The notes under the pieces: model-generated
What the model saw: the letters and a program-made list of their open reading frames with translations, nothing else
Database searches by the model: none
Told to the model about the DNA's origin: nothing
Position numbers and translations under genes: made by a program
Assembly (NCBI RefSeq): GCF_048128805.1
Contig: NC_136002.1
Coordinates: 28,293,662 to 28,357,661, forward strand
DNA from: Centroberyx gerrardi
Taxonomy: Eukaryota; Chordata; Actinopteri; Beryciformes; Berycidae
Reading direction: 5' to 3'
Length of the DNA stretch: 64,000 nt
Part shown: piece by piece, positions 23,101 to 49,432 of the stretch
Position numbering within the stretch: the stretch's first letter is position 1
Layout of the letters: each line of letters starts with the position of its first letter

Positions 23101-24200
23101 GTGTATCGTTCACTTCCACCACCCAGGTTTTCCTTAACAAGATTCCAACTGGTTGTCATCCAGTCACAAGCTTGCGTCTCTCTTTTTGTCAGGTGAAATT
23201 GATTTGTACAGGCTTTAATCACAGTTACACTGTCAAAGGGCTTCACACGCCCACGCTTTAACACAATAAATGGAGAAAACGACTCCCAGCCACACACACC
23301 TTAGACCCTCAATGAGAACAAGGAAAAACATCCAGGAAAATCTGTTTGTTTGAGAGAGAATGTTGTACCTGTGCTTGTTTGCAAATATGACTTGAGACCA
23401 GAATGGTTAGTCTGTTCAGATTTCAAATTCAGTTCAAATTCAGCATAGCGATGATGCACCAAAGAGCACTTAGTTTCGTTTTTTCACCAAATATTTTGAC
23501 CAACCGACCATCTTTTGTTTTTTTGTTTTTCTAAGTTTACAGCCACACTACCCTGGGCACGCCTGATCTCGCCCCACCGACTCATCTTTTTGGTCCGGTG
23601 TTACTGCTCTTACACCATCTCACGTTTTTCCCATTCACAGCTACCACAAGAACAGCTTGAGTAAGGAGCAGCTGGAGGCGATAGTGGCTGAGCTGCAGAA
23701 AAAGGTGAAAGTGCTGCAGCAGCGACACCGTCGACACCTGGAGAAACTTCTGGGCCTGGAGAACACAGTCAGCCAGCTGAGGCAGAACAACCTGCTCAAT
23801 GAGGAACGACTGCAGTTGCTTGAGAGGGTGGGGAATTTAATATCAAACTGAAGGATAGTGTCTAGTGTTTTTTCAAATAATAAAACTTGTGATTTTAAGT
23901 AGTTTTTTCAATATTCACATTTGAATAAAATTGATGAGGGGAAAGCAACTCCAGTCTAAATTTTTATTTTTTATTGGGATCTAGAGGGTTAAAAACTATA
24001 TTTCTTTATGCTAAAATGTCAAACAATGCATATAATGTCAAAAAATAACATTTGCACTTTGTTGTCTCCCCTGTTATCAGGCGTACATACAGACCAGTGC
24101 AGCTGTGTCGGATGCTGGTGAGACTGTGGCGATCATCTATGAAGAGGACAACGCCGCCTACTTGTACACGCCACTGAATGACGGAGAGGAAGAGCTGTGA
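20133..24200 (+). CDS. thap5: THAP-domain protein, THAP5-like (5 exons, 461 aa)
   Basis: THAP proteins are nuclear, zinc-dependent DNA-binding factors. Exons: 20133-20206, 21006-21189, 22072-22892, 23641-23827, 24081-24200. All junctions are AG/GT with consistent phases. The THAP domain (residues 1 to about 84) shows the C2CH zinc set C5, C10, C55, H58, the conserved P27 and W37, and the closing AVPTVF box (77-82). FPLQD, WLKNM, WVPS and RWGIRYL resemble THAP5 more than other THAPs. A basic patch (KRKGEDHSEKKTKR, about 87-100) could be a nuclear signal. Exon 3 encodes an acidic, low-complexity linker. The junction of exons 3 and 4 encodes EHCY (358-361), a match to the HCF-1-binding motif [DE]HxY, followed by a coiled coil (about 365-420), as in THAP5. 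Human THAP5 is 395 residues; the extra length is in the linker and a last exon with an acidic tail. A THAP paralogue other than THAP5 is possible. Confidence 0.85.
23828..23884 (+). other. thap5: Possible intronic 3' end of THAP gene
   Basis: If intron 4 is not spliced, exon 4 reads on for seven codons to a TGA at 23849-23851, with an AATAAA signal at 23879-23884 only 28 bases later. This would give a protein lacking the acidic last exon but keeping the THAP domain, the EHCY motif and the coiled coil. Confidence 0.45.
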
Positions 24201-24520
24201 GGACAGACCGGCGGCTGACAACTCTGTTTTTGGCTGTGCCAAAAGTCGGGTTACGTGGCTTACGCTATTTAAAACAAAATGCTACCTAATTGTTTTCCTG
24301 GGTTTTCCCCCTATCTGAACAGAATCTGTGTATGACGTGTTGTGGCAGTACAGTTTGTTTGATCTGCTGTCAACTTTGCACTAATAAGGATGAGTAATTT
24401 GGGACAATGGTGAATGTGTGTTTTTAAGGTTTTCCCCTGGCAGCACCCCTCCTTCCCCACCACTTGGTTGACTGATGAATTAAAGTATGTTTGTTTGCAT
24501 TAATGTACATATATTAAAAA
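24201..24520 (+). other. thap5: THAP gene 3' UTR with ATTAAA
   Basis: ATTAAA at 24479-24484 is the most likely poly(A) signal, giving a 3' UTR of about 0.3 kb. Confidence 0.5.
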
Positions 24521-25440
24521 ATACTGTTTCCATTTAGCTGTTGTGGTTCTTTTTTTCTACAGCTGCTGCATACCTCAGTCATTAAGTAAGACAACAGAAG
24601 ATTACCCGCAGTGAAGTATAAGCACGTCAAAAAGAGTGTGATTTAATCAATGACAGTACTGACCTTTTGTCCTTCAGTATCAGGATGGTACAAAAGAAAC
24701 TGACTCAACAACACAGAAATCAAGCTGTTTCATCTAACGGCTCACTGTTAGGTAAATACATCATCAGTCACCAGTTAAGTTCAAGTTACTTGCATGAGAC
24801 ATTTCAGCACAGAGAACTAGCAGAATGAACTCAAAATGGTGTCGGTCCATTGAAAGGAAACAGCCAGCTGAATGCCAGCTTGCATGGCAAGTGGGTATCA
24901 TTGTTATGGAAACAAGCTGCAATGTATTAGCTTATATCTGGAATGGAAAGCCATCAAATTCTCATTTTCTGTTGCTATAAAGTGACAAAACACGATTTAT
25001 CAGTGACAGAGAAGGAGCTGAATCCATCCCAGACAGCAGTAACCTGAATCTGAGCAAAGCAGACAATTCAGCTCATGATTCCTGAAGCAATTCTCACCAA
25101 TAGTCAAAGGATTGTGTCAAATAATTGAATGTTTAGTGGAATCAGTAAGGCTGTTACATTTCTTTCCCCCAGCTATTGTTCTGTAAATTAATACAATCCC
25201 GAAAAAATGACCACTGCAGTTCTTGTCTTTGTCAAAGTTCAATACATTGTTGTGATGCCATTGATGTAGTCAATATATTTTTCCAGAAAATCTAATTAAC
25301 CCAAAAATCTAGAGTCAAATAACATGGAATAGCCCTGTACTCCCACCTGAACGGACTTAATTTGGATTAAATCTAATTTTCAACTGTGAAATGGTAAATG
25401 TATGCCCTGTATTTTTCCCCTCTTGCAGTGCTCGTTCTGT
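24521..25440. other. Gene-free interval
   Basis: I see no coding sequence, microsatellite or recognisable element. It is AT-rich and unique-looking. Confidence 0.4.
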
Positions 25441-25452
25441 CCACTAGATGGC
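25441..25452 (+). promoter_or_regulatory. CTCF-like motif between convergent genes
   Basis: CCACTAGATGGC exactly matches the CTCF core CCASYAGRKGGC on the plus strand. It lies between the convergent 3' ends of the THAP gene and gipr. Binding is inferred from motif only. Confidence 0.5.
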
Positions 25453-25652
25453 GTTGACAGCTGTTTTGGGATCCTCAGCTAGACACCAACACAGTGGAAA
25501 GAGGAGAACACACACAAATCAAAGGGAAAGAGAGCAAACTTTTTCAAGCCAAGGACCCTTAAACAGATCTGAATTTGACCCAGGACCTTCTCATTTGACC
25601 ATTGCACCAACTAATACTGCATTGTGCTAAATGAAACCTTTTTAACTAAAAC

Positions 25653-25892
25653 TTGAGCCACAGTGTTGTAGAGGAAGTAGAGCTGATCCTGACTGACAAG
25701 AGAGAGCAGCTAAAGAAAAGGGTTTGTGGAGCGGAGAGAGAAACAGGTGGAGGAGAGAGAGAAAAGGAGGTCAGGCAGCTGGAGAGGACGAGGCAGAAGG
25801 TGGAGGAGGAACTGACCAAAGCAAGAGATACAGAAGAAGAGATACGACACTCTGCTCTTCACTCTATCAAGGTTTCACCCTATCCTATATAG
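25653..25892 (+). other. Short open frame, coiled-coil-like, unassigned
   Basis: The frame is rich in Glu, Lys, Arg and Gln with heptad-like spacing (EEVELILTDKREQLKKRV, then EKEVRQLERTRQKVEEELTK). It is preceded by an AG acceptor-like 'gttgtag' at about 25,666-25,672. I found no partner exon and no convincing donor. It could be a relic exon of a coiled-coil gene or chance purine-rich sequence. Confidence 0.2.
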
Positions 25893-26685
25893 CAACCATT
25901 TCTATTTCCATTTCATAATCAAAACTGGGATTTAATCCAGGTCAGGTCCACTCAAGCGGGCCCGATAATCAGTTTTTGCGTGGATTAGCCCAGTTGTTTC
26001 TTGATCTCTGGCATCACAACACTATTTGGGAATATGTATTGGTCCGTGACAAAGGCTACATTTTCTAGATTTTAACTCATTTTGCACGATTGCGTTAATT
26101 TGTAAGACAATAGCTGGGAAAACCAATTTCACATAGAGGAGGCTTGAGGTGCTGAAGAGAGAGATGGAGGACAAAGAGTGAACAGAAGAACAAGGCAGTA
26201 AGAGAAAAAAAATGAATGTCTAATTGTCTATAAAAGTGCATCGTTCTATGGGGAGCGACATGAGGAATATTTCATAGGGCTGAAATGACTGTTAGTAGCT
26301 AAAAGTGTAACTGTTATGTGTGTGTATGTTTTGCCTGAGAGCGAGATCTGGCTTTCCTCATAAAGAGTAAAAATGTACATAAATTACTGTAATTTAATCC
26401 ATTGTACAGTAAAAATTGTTCAAATGAACCATGGCTGGCACATTTTCTTTTTCATCTTTCAACACAAAACGGCTTCTTTATACAGATTAAGAGTGTATCA
26501 AGAGGTAGAAAACGAAGAACCAAACATGTTTTTTCCTTTCTCTTCAGATGAGACAAAGGCTGTACATTGTTATATCGTTCTTGTCTGTTGCTTCCGCCAT
26601 GAGAATGAAGAATTTTCCCTCGTTCCCTTCCACAGCGAGGTCAGAGGTCAGGTTCGGCTACAGAGCAGCACACCAGGAGAACAGA
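25893..26685. other. Gene-free interval, distal to gipr
   Basis: I see no recognisable gene or element. An ATTAAA on the minus strand at 26393-26398 could serve gipr, but this is weak. Confidence 0.3.
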
Positions 26686-26689
26686 ATTC

Positions 26690-26830
26690 AGGATTCACTT
26701 TCTTGCTCAAAGACACTTCAGCAGGGCGGGCGCTTGCCGATGCGAAGACTTGAACCCAGATCCTCCAGTTAAAGAACAGCAGGGTGGAGCTTACAGCTCC
26801 ACCCTGCTGCCCTACAACCACGCCACAGAA
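26690..26830 (+). repeat. Dispersed fish repeat with perfect hairpin
   Basis: It begins 'ttgctcaaagacacttcagc' and contains 'gaacccagatcctccagtta', a common teleost repeat type. Related text lies at 34,050-34,140 and 43,870-43,990. Inside it, cagcagggtggagct (26777-26791) is exactly reverse-complemented at 26795-26809 with a 3-nt loop. Confidence 0.6.
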
Positions 26831-27173
26831 AAGCTCCCTGTACTTAGGATCTGATCTACAGTTGGCACTGAACAAAATGTGGATCCAGACCACAAGGAAT
26901 TAGGTTAATATTGCACCTGAGATGAGCCTTGCCTTGTCAGAGTGTGTGTGTGTGTGTCTGCAAACAAAGTCTAGTGGTCAAGAGTCCCAGAATGTTGTCA
27001 AATCTAAAAAAAAGTTCCCCTCAATGATGGATGACATACAGTACTTCCTCCCAGTCAGTTTGTGCGATTGCCTTAGACGCACTAGTCGCCGTTAGTTCCC
27101 GTCTTATTTTGCCGTCCTCATGAGATCCCAGATCGCACGCCGCCAAAACGACATTCAAGGCCATTTTGAATTT

Positions 27174-42307
<15,134 letters not shown>

Positions 42308-42314
42308 CACTCAG

Positions 42315-42418
42315 AGGTGAGCCAGGGCGGCCGGCGGGGGGTCATCTCACAGCTGGAGAGGATACCATGAGGTCACCGAGAGGTCATCAGGAGGTCATCA
42401 GGGGGTCATCAGGGGTCA
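42315..42418 (+). promoter_or_regulatory. gipr: Cluster of nuclear-receptor half-sites upstream of gipr
   Basis: AGGTCA occurs at 42370-42375, 42381-42386 and 42392-42397, and GGGTCA at 42403-42408, 42413-42418 and 42339-42344, with AGGTGA at 42315-42320. The first four sites are spaced 11 bp apart (DR5, the RAR/RXR spacing) and the next is 10 bp (DR4). The array is also an 11-bp minisatellite (aggtcatcagg). It lies 63-111 bp upstream of the gipr start codon, so it is in the promoter or 5' UTR. Function is inferred from motif and spacing only. Confidence 0.5.
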
Positions 42419-42424
42419 AGAGGA

Positions 42425-43202
42425 GGAAGAGGTATGGAAGTCCAGACCAGATCTCAGTCTCCTTCCACCTGGAAATATACAAAACAACTTTTTGCTACCA
42501 GTGAAGATTTTGAAATGTCAATCTCTCTGTCACCAAGATTTACATCCAAACATGTTGGATAAGACAGCAATAAATGAAACAATATAGATAAAAAGTATAA
42601 CTTAAAATTTCAACTTCTTGTCATATATGGGCAAGGTAACTGCTGGAGTGAATGACAGAAAAGCCAGAAAATCCATCAAGGACTCAACAGTATTTGAACT
42701 TAAGGCCGACTGTAAATATAAAGGATGTTGGAAAATAAATCAACATTTTGTTGAGTCCATATAGACTAACACAGCTGGATTCAGCTTCTCTACTCTGCAG
42801 TTCAGACTTATTTCTGATCATTGGATTTACAAGCAACTGGGATACTATGGCAACTTTATCATGAAGACAAAGAACCAAAGAATAATAAGAAGAAGATCTG
42901 ATAAGACGAGGATGATGGGACCACCAAGTCAAGTCAAATATATTTATAGAGCATTTTCATACAATGATGCAACTTTAAGTGCTTTACAAACACAATTTCA
43001 AAAACATCAGAAAGGAGACAAGAGAGTGTGTTCCACTCTTCCGCAGAGAGGAGCACAAGTCTTCTGTTTAATCTTGTATGGAGCGGTAAGGTTAGGCTGT
43101 TCAATTATTAATTCTCAGTTTGTGTGTGTGGACAGGGATCTAGAAAGTATCACATTATTATGCGAATGTGTGTACAGTGCATATGCATGTACTGTATGTG
43201 TA

Positions 43203-43248
<46 letters not shown>

Positions 43249-46200
43249 GAGCCCTCTGAGTTGACTTGAGTTACCTTCAGTCCGACTGTTCATGCCTATA
43301 AGAAACAGGCACATTTGCTGTTATGTAAAAGAGACGACTGAGATCACTGGGTTTCTAAATGGGTCACATACTTCAGCGGGCGATTATTTCATGCAATCAT
43401 GTGCAAACATAACAGGATATTTACAGGATTTTTGCAGGATATTCAGTCTCCTCTTATGGGCATGACAGTAAAACTCAAAGCAGAATACTACTGAAGTTTT
43501 TGACTGACTAAGACCTTTGCTTACCAAATAGTAACATTATATATGACGCAAACTAAGTTGTATTAGTGAAATCCCATGCGATGAACATCAGGTACATTGG
43601 GCTTTTTAGAGTGTATCAAGCACTGTAGGGGTCCTTGCAGCAACAAAAAAAAAAAAAAATTCCTTAAAGGTTCCTTGAAGAACCCCGATAGGTTAGAGGT
43701 CTGTGGAAGTACCATCAGGGATCATGAACCCTTTATAAGGGGATTCTACAAGGAACCTTCTGCTGGTTGCAGTCTGTAGAACCCCTAAAGGTTCCTCACA
43801 GCCCCACTGAGTATGGAGCCACGGATGCTAACAAAGCCCTAGCCTGGAGGTGTTAGGTGCAGGTGACTCAGCGTCTTGCTCAAGGGCACTTCAATAGGAC
43901 ACATTAACTGTTGATGTTGCTGCAGAAATCATACCTGTGACCTGCTAGTTACTGGACAGTATCTCTAACCTGAAGACCATCCTGCCTCCTACTATACAGA
44001 GTAAAGGCTGGGAAACTGCCTGCCAGCACATTGATTTTCTGATGTTAGTCTGATGTTAATGTTAGATTTCAGTTGCCATGCAGCAGGGATTCCTGAGTGT
44101 TTTTTGCAAGATGAGAGAGAGAGAGAGAGTCATCCTGAATGTGGATTAAGATCCAACATGAAATCATCATTCTGCCTCCAATCAAATCAGCTATCACTAA
44201 ATTCATTATGCTATCATAGAACAAAAGTAGCAGAGTTTTAAAGGTGAAGAGTTTTGAGGATGAACACTTCTGATTGGTCCCACTATGTAGAGCATCAATT
44301 TTCTGCAATACAACATTAACTAGTTGCAAACGACAGCAACATCAGAGAGGAAACCGGCTGCACTTTGCTTTCGAAATCTAATCTTGAGATTTCCCTTTCA
44401 GTTCCAAACCATATTGGTTTAATCTTGAATAGATTGTTGTATTGAACACAGAAACAGGGTTGTAAATGGAAAAATCTCAAAGGCTTTCAATTCACAGCTG
44501 TCGTTAAAGCTCAGTGGAGAACTGAGTAGCTAAACAACGATCATAACTTCATATCATAATACACCAAACAAAGACCTCACACTCATCTTCACATCTCAAT
44601 AAGAAACCGCTTCTTCAACCTGAACTGAATCTCAGCATCTTGGCAGGTAAATATATAAAATGAGACCAGGGAGACTGCTGGAGTTTTGCAGATTGACAGT
44701 TGATGAGATCATCTGCTTACTCAAACACTTCAGACCCTCCGCTCTATTCAACTTGATGTGTGAGTCAGACTACTGGGTGCAGTTTACAGCCATCAAAGCG
44801 CACTGAGGGAGGAACATGAAAGACGACAGAGTAATCCTGCTCTAATCCCACTGTCAATACTGGTGGGTAACTAACTAGGAAGTTAGTGGGCTGGCATCTG
44901 ACAAGCAAAGCCTGCTCCTGCATGAGAAGGAGGGGGGAAGGAGCAAAATAAGCAAAAGCAAGTTTATTAGAGAGGAGAGAAAAGTCAAAAATCCGAAAAA
45001 GAAGATTCACTAGACAAGAGAGTGTGGAGATATTCACAGATTAATGAATCTTAGTCGAAGCAAACCTCAAAGTCACATCTGCTTTAGTGTTTACCAAACA
45101 CATCCTTCAATGTTTGTAACATCCGGGCTATAAAACCACCAGGGATCCCAGTCTTTAACAGACCATGGTGTACATTAACCCTGCAACAATACTGCATAAG
45201 GGGTTTGATTCCTGCCGGGACCACCCATACTGAAAATTGTATGCACTCATGGCACCATAAAGTGCTTTGGATTAAATTAAGGACTGATATATCAGGCCGA
45301 TATTGTCCTTTTATTAAATATCAGATATCAGCCAGTCTGATATGATGGAGGTTTCTCACTGAGCACAGATACATAAAACAGTCTGTAAAAACTGCAATAA
45401 TGTCTTTTTTCTGTGCAAGTTTTATTTCTGAATATAATTTTCTAATATAATGAAGTACTTTGTGACTTTAAACTTTGTCACTTTATAAATACATTTGGCC
45501 TGACTTGACTAAAGATGTTTTTGGAGTGTAAACAGGCAGAATCTGGCTTTGATTCTAACAGGCCATGTTTAAATTCAAAGGCAGTCTGTATACTATTAAA
45601 CAGCTGTGTAATGCATATTTTCTACTGTAAACACACCCAGAGAGGGAGGGTTAATGATTTGTGAAGTGATAAATCTTAATGAAGGCCTGCCTCGCTGCCT
45701 CTGCCTGATGCTCAGGGTAACCTGAACCCAGAGGCATGCTGGGTAACGTTAGCTAAAACCTGCCGCCGTTCCTCTGCTCTGCCACAGAACGGATCGTTCC
45801 CCCCCCCCATGAGACGAGCACTCAACCTGCCACAATCAAGTTTTTAATTGTCATTATTGAATTACGCCTTCTCACTCTGCATGACAGATTATTGGTTTTC
45901 CCTTCTCAATAAAAGTTGTTTGTTATTGTTTTTGTGCACTCATCATATTAAAGGTGGCACCACCTCAGACTGGTATTAAATCTGCCAAGGCTGTTGGGAA
46001 AAAGATAATCATTAAAATCTCATTACAAACTATTCTCTGTGGCTTTCTCCATGGAAGGCCTCATTATGCAGGTAAACTGTAGCTTGTATTTATAAGCTTG
46101 CATTTAACCTTTGGCTTATGATAAGCTATAGCTTATAATCAATATTAGATTTTACTATCTCATGTTACTTTTGATGGTTTGGCCTTTACATTTTACATGC

Positions 46201-47380
46201 TAACTTTAAGAAAAGAGCTATGCAAATATAGCTATTATTATTATTTATTATTATCCTACTATAAATGAGGAAATCTCTGTCCGTCTGTCTGTCCGCATCC
46301 ATTTTGCTCCTCAACGGGTTGGCCGATCAATCTGAAACTGCACATGGCCATTGATCATTGGCATAGGCAGGGACTGACGGAGCTCATTTTTCCATTTTCA
46401 CAAATTTACACTGTTTATACGCTGTTTATGCACCTTTTTGGCAAGTCTACGCGGAGTTCTGGCGCGCGCATCCCCGGGTAGGGACTAGTAGTTATTATTA
46501 TGCTTGTCTTTCTGTTTTAAAATTGTTAACTTGGATCAGAAAGAAGGGGTCAGAGGAAAACCAGGCTACACCACAACTGGTTTTACTGATCCTGAATGGA
46601 GGGGATGAAGAAAAGAGAGGGAATGTTTTTCTATTTTTAAGTTTCAATAACAGAGTGAGAGGCAGAGAAAAAGAGCTACAGAGAGAGCAAGACTACCTTA
46701 TTCTCTAAGTAAAAACAGTGCAGTGACTACAAATCACAGAATTCAGTTTATAAAACAATCAACTTACATAAACTTATCAGCTATTACTGTAAAGTAGAAT
46801 CGTGGTTAGGCTACTTAATCAGGGCCTCTCTTACAGTAGTAGTGGTAGGAAAGACAAATACTATCGAAAAATGATATATATGTTTCTCTATACTGTACAG
46901 TATACAATATAAATATTGTAATTGCAATATCAAGATGTGGACAAGGCCTTTCCTGTAGCTATTTCATCTATTTCATCAGTTCTTTTAGAGGATTAATAAA
47001 GTGCTATCTTATCTTAACATGTTCAAAAAATGAGTGGGAGAGAAAATTAGATGCTTATGTTGAGAAGTTTGAATTACTATTTTTTTGAAGATTTTGATGT
47101 CCGACTTAATTTGCAGGCCAGGGATTTGCACAGCACTGGAAACCTGTAGGAAGATCAATAATAACACCTCTCCCTTTAAGAAAACAGGTTTTCGTAGTTT
47201 GTAAATTGCAGTAATCGATATTTTAAATTCACACAGCCCTATTCTGGGTTTATTCCACAGAGATGGTGTGTCATGTAATTATCAGGTATGAATTTGTGAG
47301 GGCAAAAAAACAGCTGCAACTCTCCTTGTATTTCTGCTGATGGAAAATAAAAAACAGAAATTGAAAACAGTTTGTTGTTA
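42425..47380. other. Gene-free region upstream of gipr
   Basis: No coding gene is supported. Contents: (GT)n at 43206-43246; a dispersed repeat at 43,575-43,810 ('aaaggttccttgaagaacccc', 'aacccctaaaggttcctcac'); a 'ttgctcaagggcacttcaat' fragment at 43,870-43,990; 'atatcgg' element copy B at 45,262-45,480; and a likely dispersed repeat at 46,260-46,490 ('ccgtctgtctgtccgcatcc', 'ggttggccgatcaatctgaa'). The rest is AT-rich. Confidence 0.4.
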
Positions 47381-47388
47381 ACCTAAAT

Positions 47389-47755
47389 AGGGCTGCAACT
47401 AACGATTATTTTCATTGTCAATTAATCTGTCGATTATTTTCTCGATTAATCGATTAGTTGTTTGGTCTATAAAATGTCAGAAAATGGTGAAAAATGTCGA
47501 TCATTGTGTTTCCCAAAGCCCAAGATGACGTCCTCAAATGTCTTGTTTTGTCCACAACCCAAAGATATTCAGTTTACTGTCATAGAGGAGTAAAGAAACC
47601 AGAAGATATTCACATTTATGAAGCTGGAATCAGAGAATTTTGACTTATTTTTCTTAAAAAATGACTCAAACCGATTAATCGATTATCAAAATAGTTGGCG
47701 ATTAATTTAATAGTTGACAACTAATCGATTAATCGATTAATCGTTGCAGCTCTAA
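47389..47755. mobile_element. hAT MITE with 8-bp target duplication
   Basis: The left end agggctgcaactaacgatta and the inverted right end agagctgcaacgattaatcg are terminal inverted repeats. acctaaat is duplicated exactly at 47381-47388 and 47756-47763. The internal text (tctataaaatgtcagaaaat, cccaaagatattcagtttac) is a repeat very common in percomorph fish. The 8-bp duplication supports the hAT superfamily. Confidence 0.85.
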
Positions 47756-47803
47756 ACCTAAATGACATGTCACTAAAGAATCTGTCACAGAAAATCTGGA
47801 TGG

Positions 47804-47805
<2 letters not shown>

Positions 47806-47854
<49 letters not shown>

Positions 47855-48254
47855 CTGGCCAAAGATAGATCCTTAAACAGAACAGCCTCCAGGGTGGAGC
47901 AGTGAGATTGGCCTGTCAACTGGCAGAGAGGAGGTGCTTGTGTATGATGAACCATGACAGTGGTTGGATGTGACCTTCTACCTGCAGAATTAAAGCACCG
48001 ACTTGCTATCTGTACAGTGAGATAAATGCCTAATATCAGAGATCTATGGACCGGCCACAGCACTGCAGACGCATTACAGAAGCGCTTTCCAGTTAATTTT
48101 CCTCTGAACAAGTAGAGACACATAATCTGATTTCATGTCCTTGCAGCTGAAGTATAGAGGCAGTATGGAGTTGTAAAAGAGAAAGAGAGAGAACAAATAG
48201 AGAAAGAAAGGTGTGAAAGGGTGTGAAGGAGGATGAGGAACAGAGAGAGAGAGG

Positions 48255-48320
<66 letters not shown>

Positions 48321-48396
48321 TTTACCAAGCAGGATGTAGTTTGTCAGGAAGGAGGCAGGAGAGTCTGGTTGCATGTAGTCACCAGATCTGTCTTGC

Positions 48397-48449
<53 letters not shown>

Positions 48450-48475
48450 TGTGTGTGAGTGAGTGAGTGAGTGTG
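47806..48475. repeat. (CT)n, (GA)n and (GT)n runs
   Basis: (CT)n at 47806-47851, (GA)n at 48240-48313 and (GT)n at 48401-48460 followed by gagt repeats. No coding sequence in the intervals. Confidence 0.9.
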
Positions 48476-48529
48476 CGTTTGTTTTTAAGACAGAGATCCG
48501 ACAGATACCAAGTTTGCTGACTGTTCCTG

Positions 48530-49065
48530 TTAGGGTTACACTGATATTTACTTTATAAAAATCTGATATTGGACAGTCATGTTGTCCACCACTGACATCA
48601 CGGAGGTTCGTCCCTGACTGCAGACAATGTGTTTTTATTACTTTATTTTGGGGATTTCAGACGGCTGAGCAGGTAGGGTATAGGCCAAAACGTTTGCACC
48701 TTTGCACTTTATACAATAAATATGTCAAGAAGAATATTCATTATCGTCATCTTGTGAAGACTTGATTTGTTGGAGTGCGGATCCTACGCATTCTTAAGCC
48801 TACTGGATTTTTCTACCAGCGCAGCCACAACAAGGACAAACGAAGCGAAGGTGCTGTGAGTCGCATTTGACAGCTTGAGACTGCGGACCAGAGAAATAAT
48901 TTCCAGTGTGACGTCGGAGGAGCTTTAGCAGCGGCAGTGTGCGAAACCAGCCATGAAACTCTTCTTTCTTTGCTTGTTTTACTTATTTATTCAATTCTAC
49001 AATAATGTTTTTGGTAAATAATCCTTCATTTTCCCTAACATTGAATAGGTTGGATGGGTGGCAAG

Positions 49066-49070
<5 letters not shown>
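48530..49070 (+). mobile_element. Dispersed 'atatcgg' element, copy C
   Basis: gttgtccaccactgacatca and ggttcgtccctgactgcaga, and the end cattgaataggttggatgggtggcaag (in two parts at about 49,040-49,066), match copy A at 34.8-35.0 kb. A segment at about 48,650-48,950 has no counterpart in copy A and may be a nested insertion. Confidence 0.5.
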
Positions 49071-49115
<45 letters not shown>

Positions 49116-49382
49116 CTTAAGTCACTTTCAGGGACACACACCAGACTTAAGACCAGTTGATTGGGGACGGCTTGTGCAATTGGGGACAAAAGATTTTTGG
49201 GTCAGTGGTTAAGGTTAGGTTTAGGTTAAGGTTAGGGTTAGGGTTAGGGTTAGGTCAAGGTCAGGGTCAGGGTTAGGGTTAGGGTTAGGGTTAGGCAAGT
49301 AGTGGTTATGGTTAGGGTTAGGGTAAGTCTCCAGGAAATGAATGTAAGTCTATGTAAATACCCCAAAAGTGACTTAAGTAAG

Positions 49383-49430
<48 letters not shown>
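49069..49430 (+). repeat. Telomere-like TTAGGG repeats between two (GT)n runs
   Basis: 49208-49326 is made of ggttag, ttaggg and tcaggg words, with the longest pure stretches of (TTAGGG) at about 49,231-49,253 and 49,269-49,294. (GT)n runs flank it at 49069-49114 and 49387-49430. gacttaagtcact (49,113-49,125) and agtgacttaagt (49,368-49,379) form short inverted flanks. Confidence 0.85.

Positions 49431-49432
<2 letters not shown>

Noticed and set aside
48953..49014. Signal-peptide-like frame (MKLFFLCLFYLFIQF) followed by a GTAAAT donor-like site
   Set aside because: The stretch aligns with copy A of the 'atatcgg' dispersed element (about 34.92-35.03 kb), so it is repeat-derived and not a first exon.
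49208..49326. Chromosome end from TTAGGG repeats
   Set aside because: The array is short, degenerate and followed by 15 kb of ordinary sequence, so it is interstitial.
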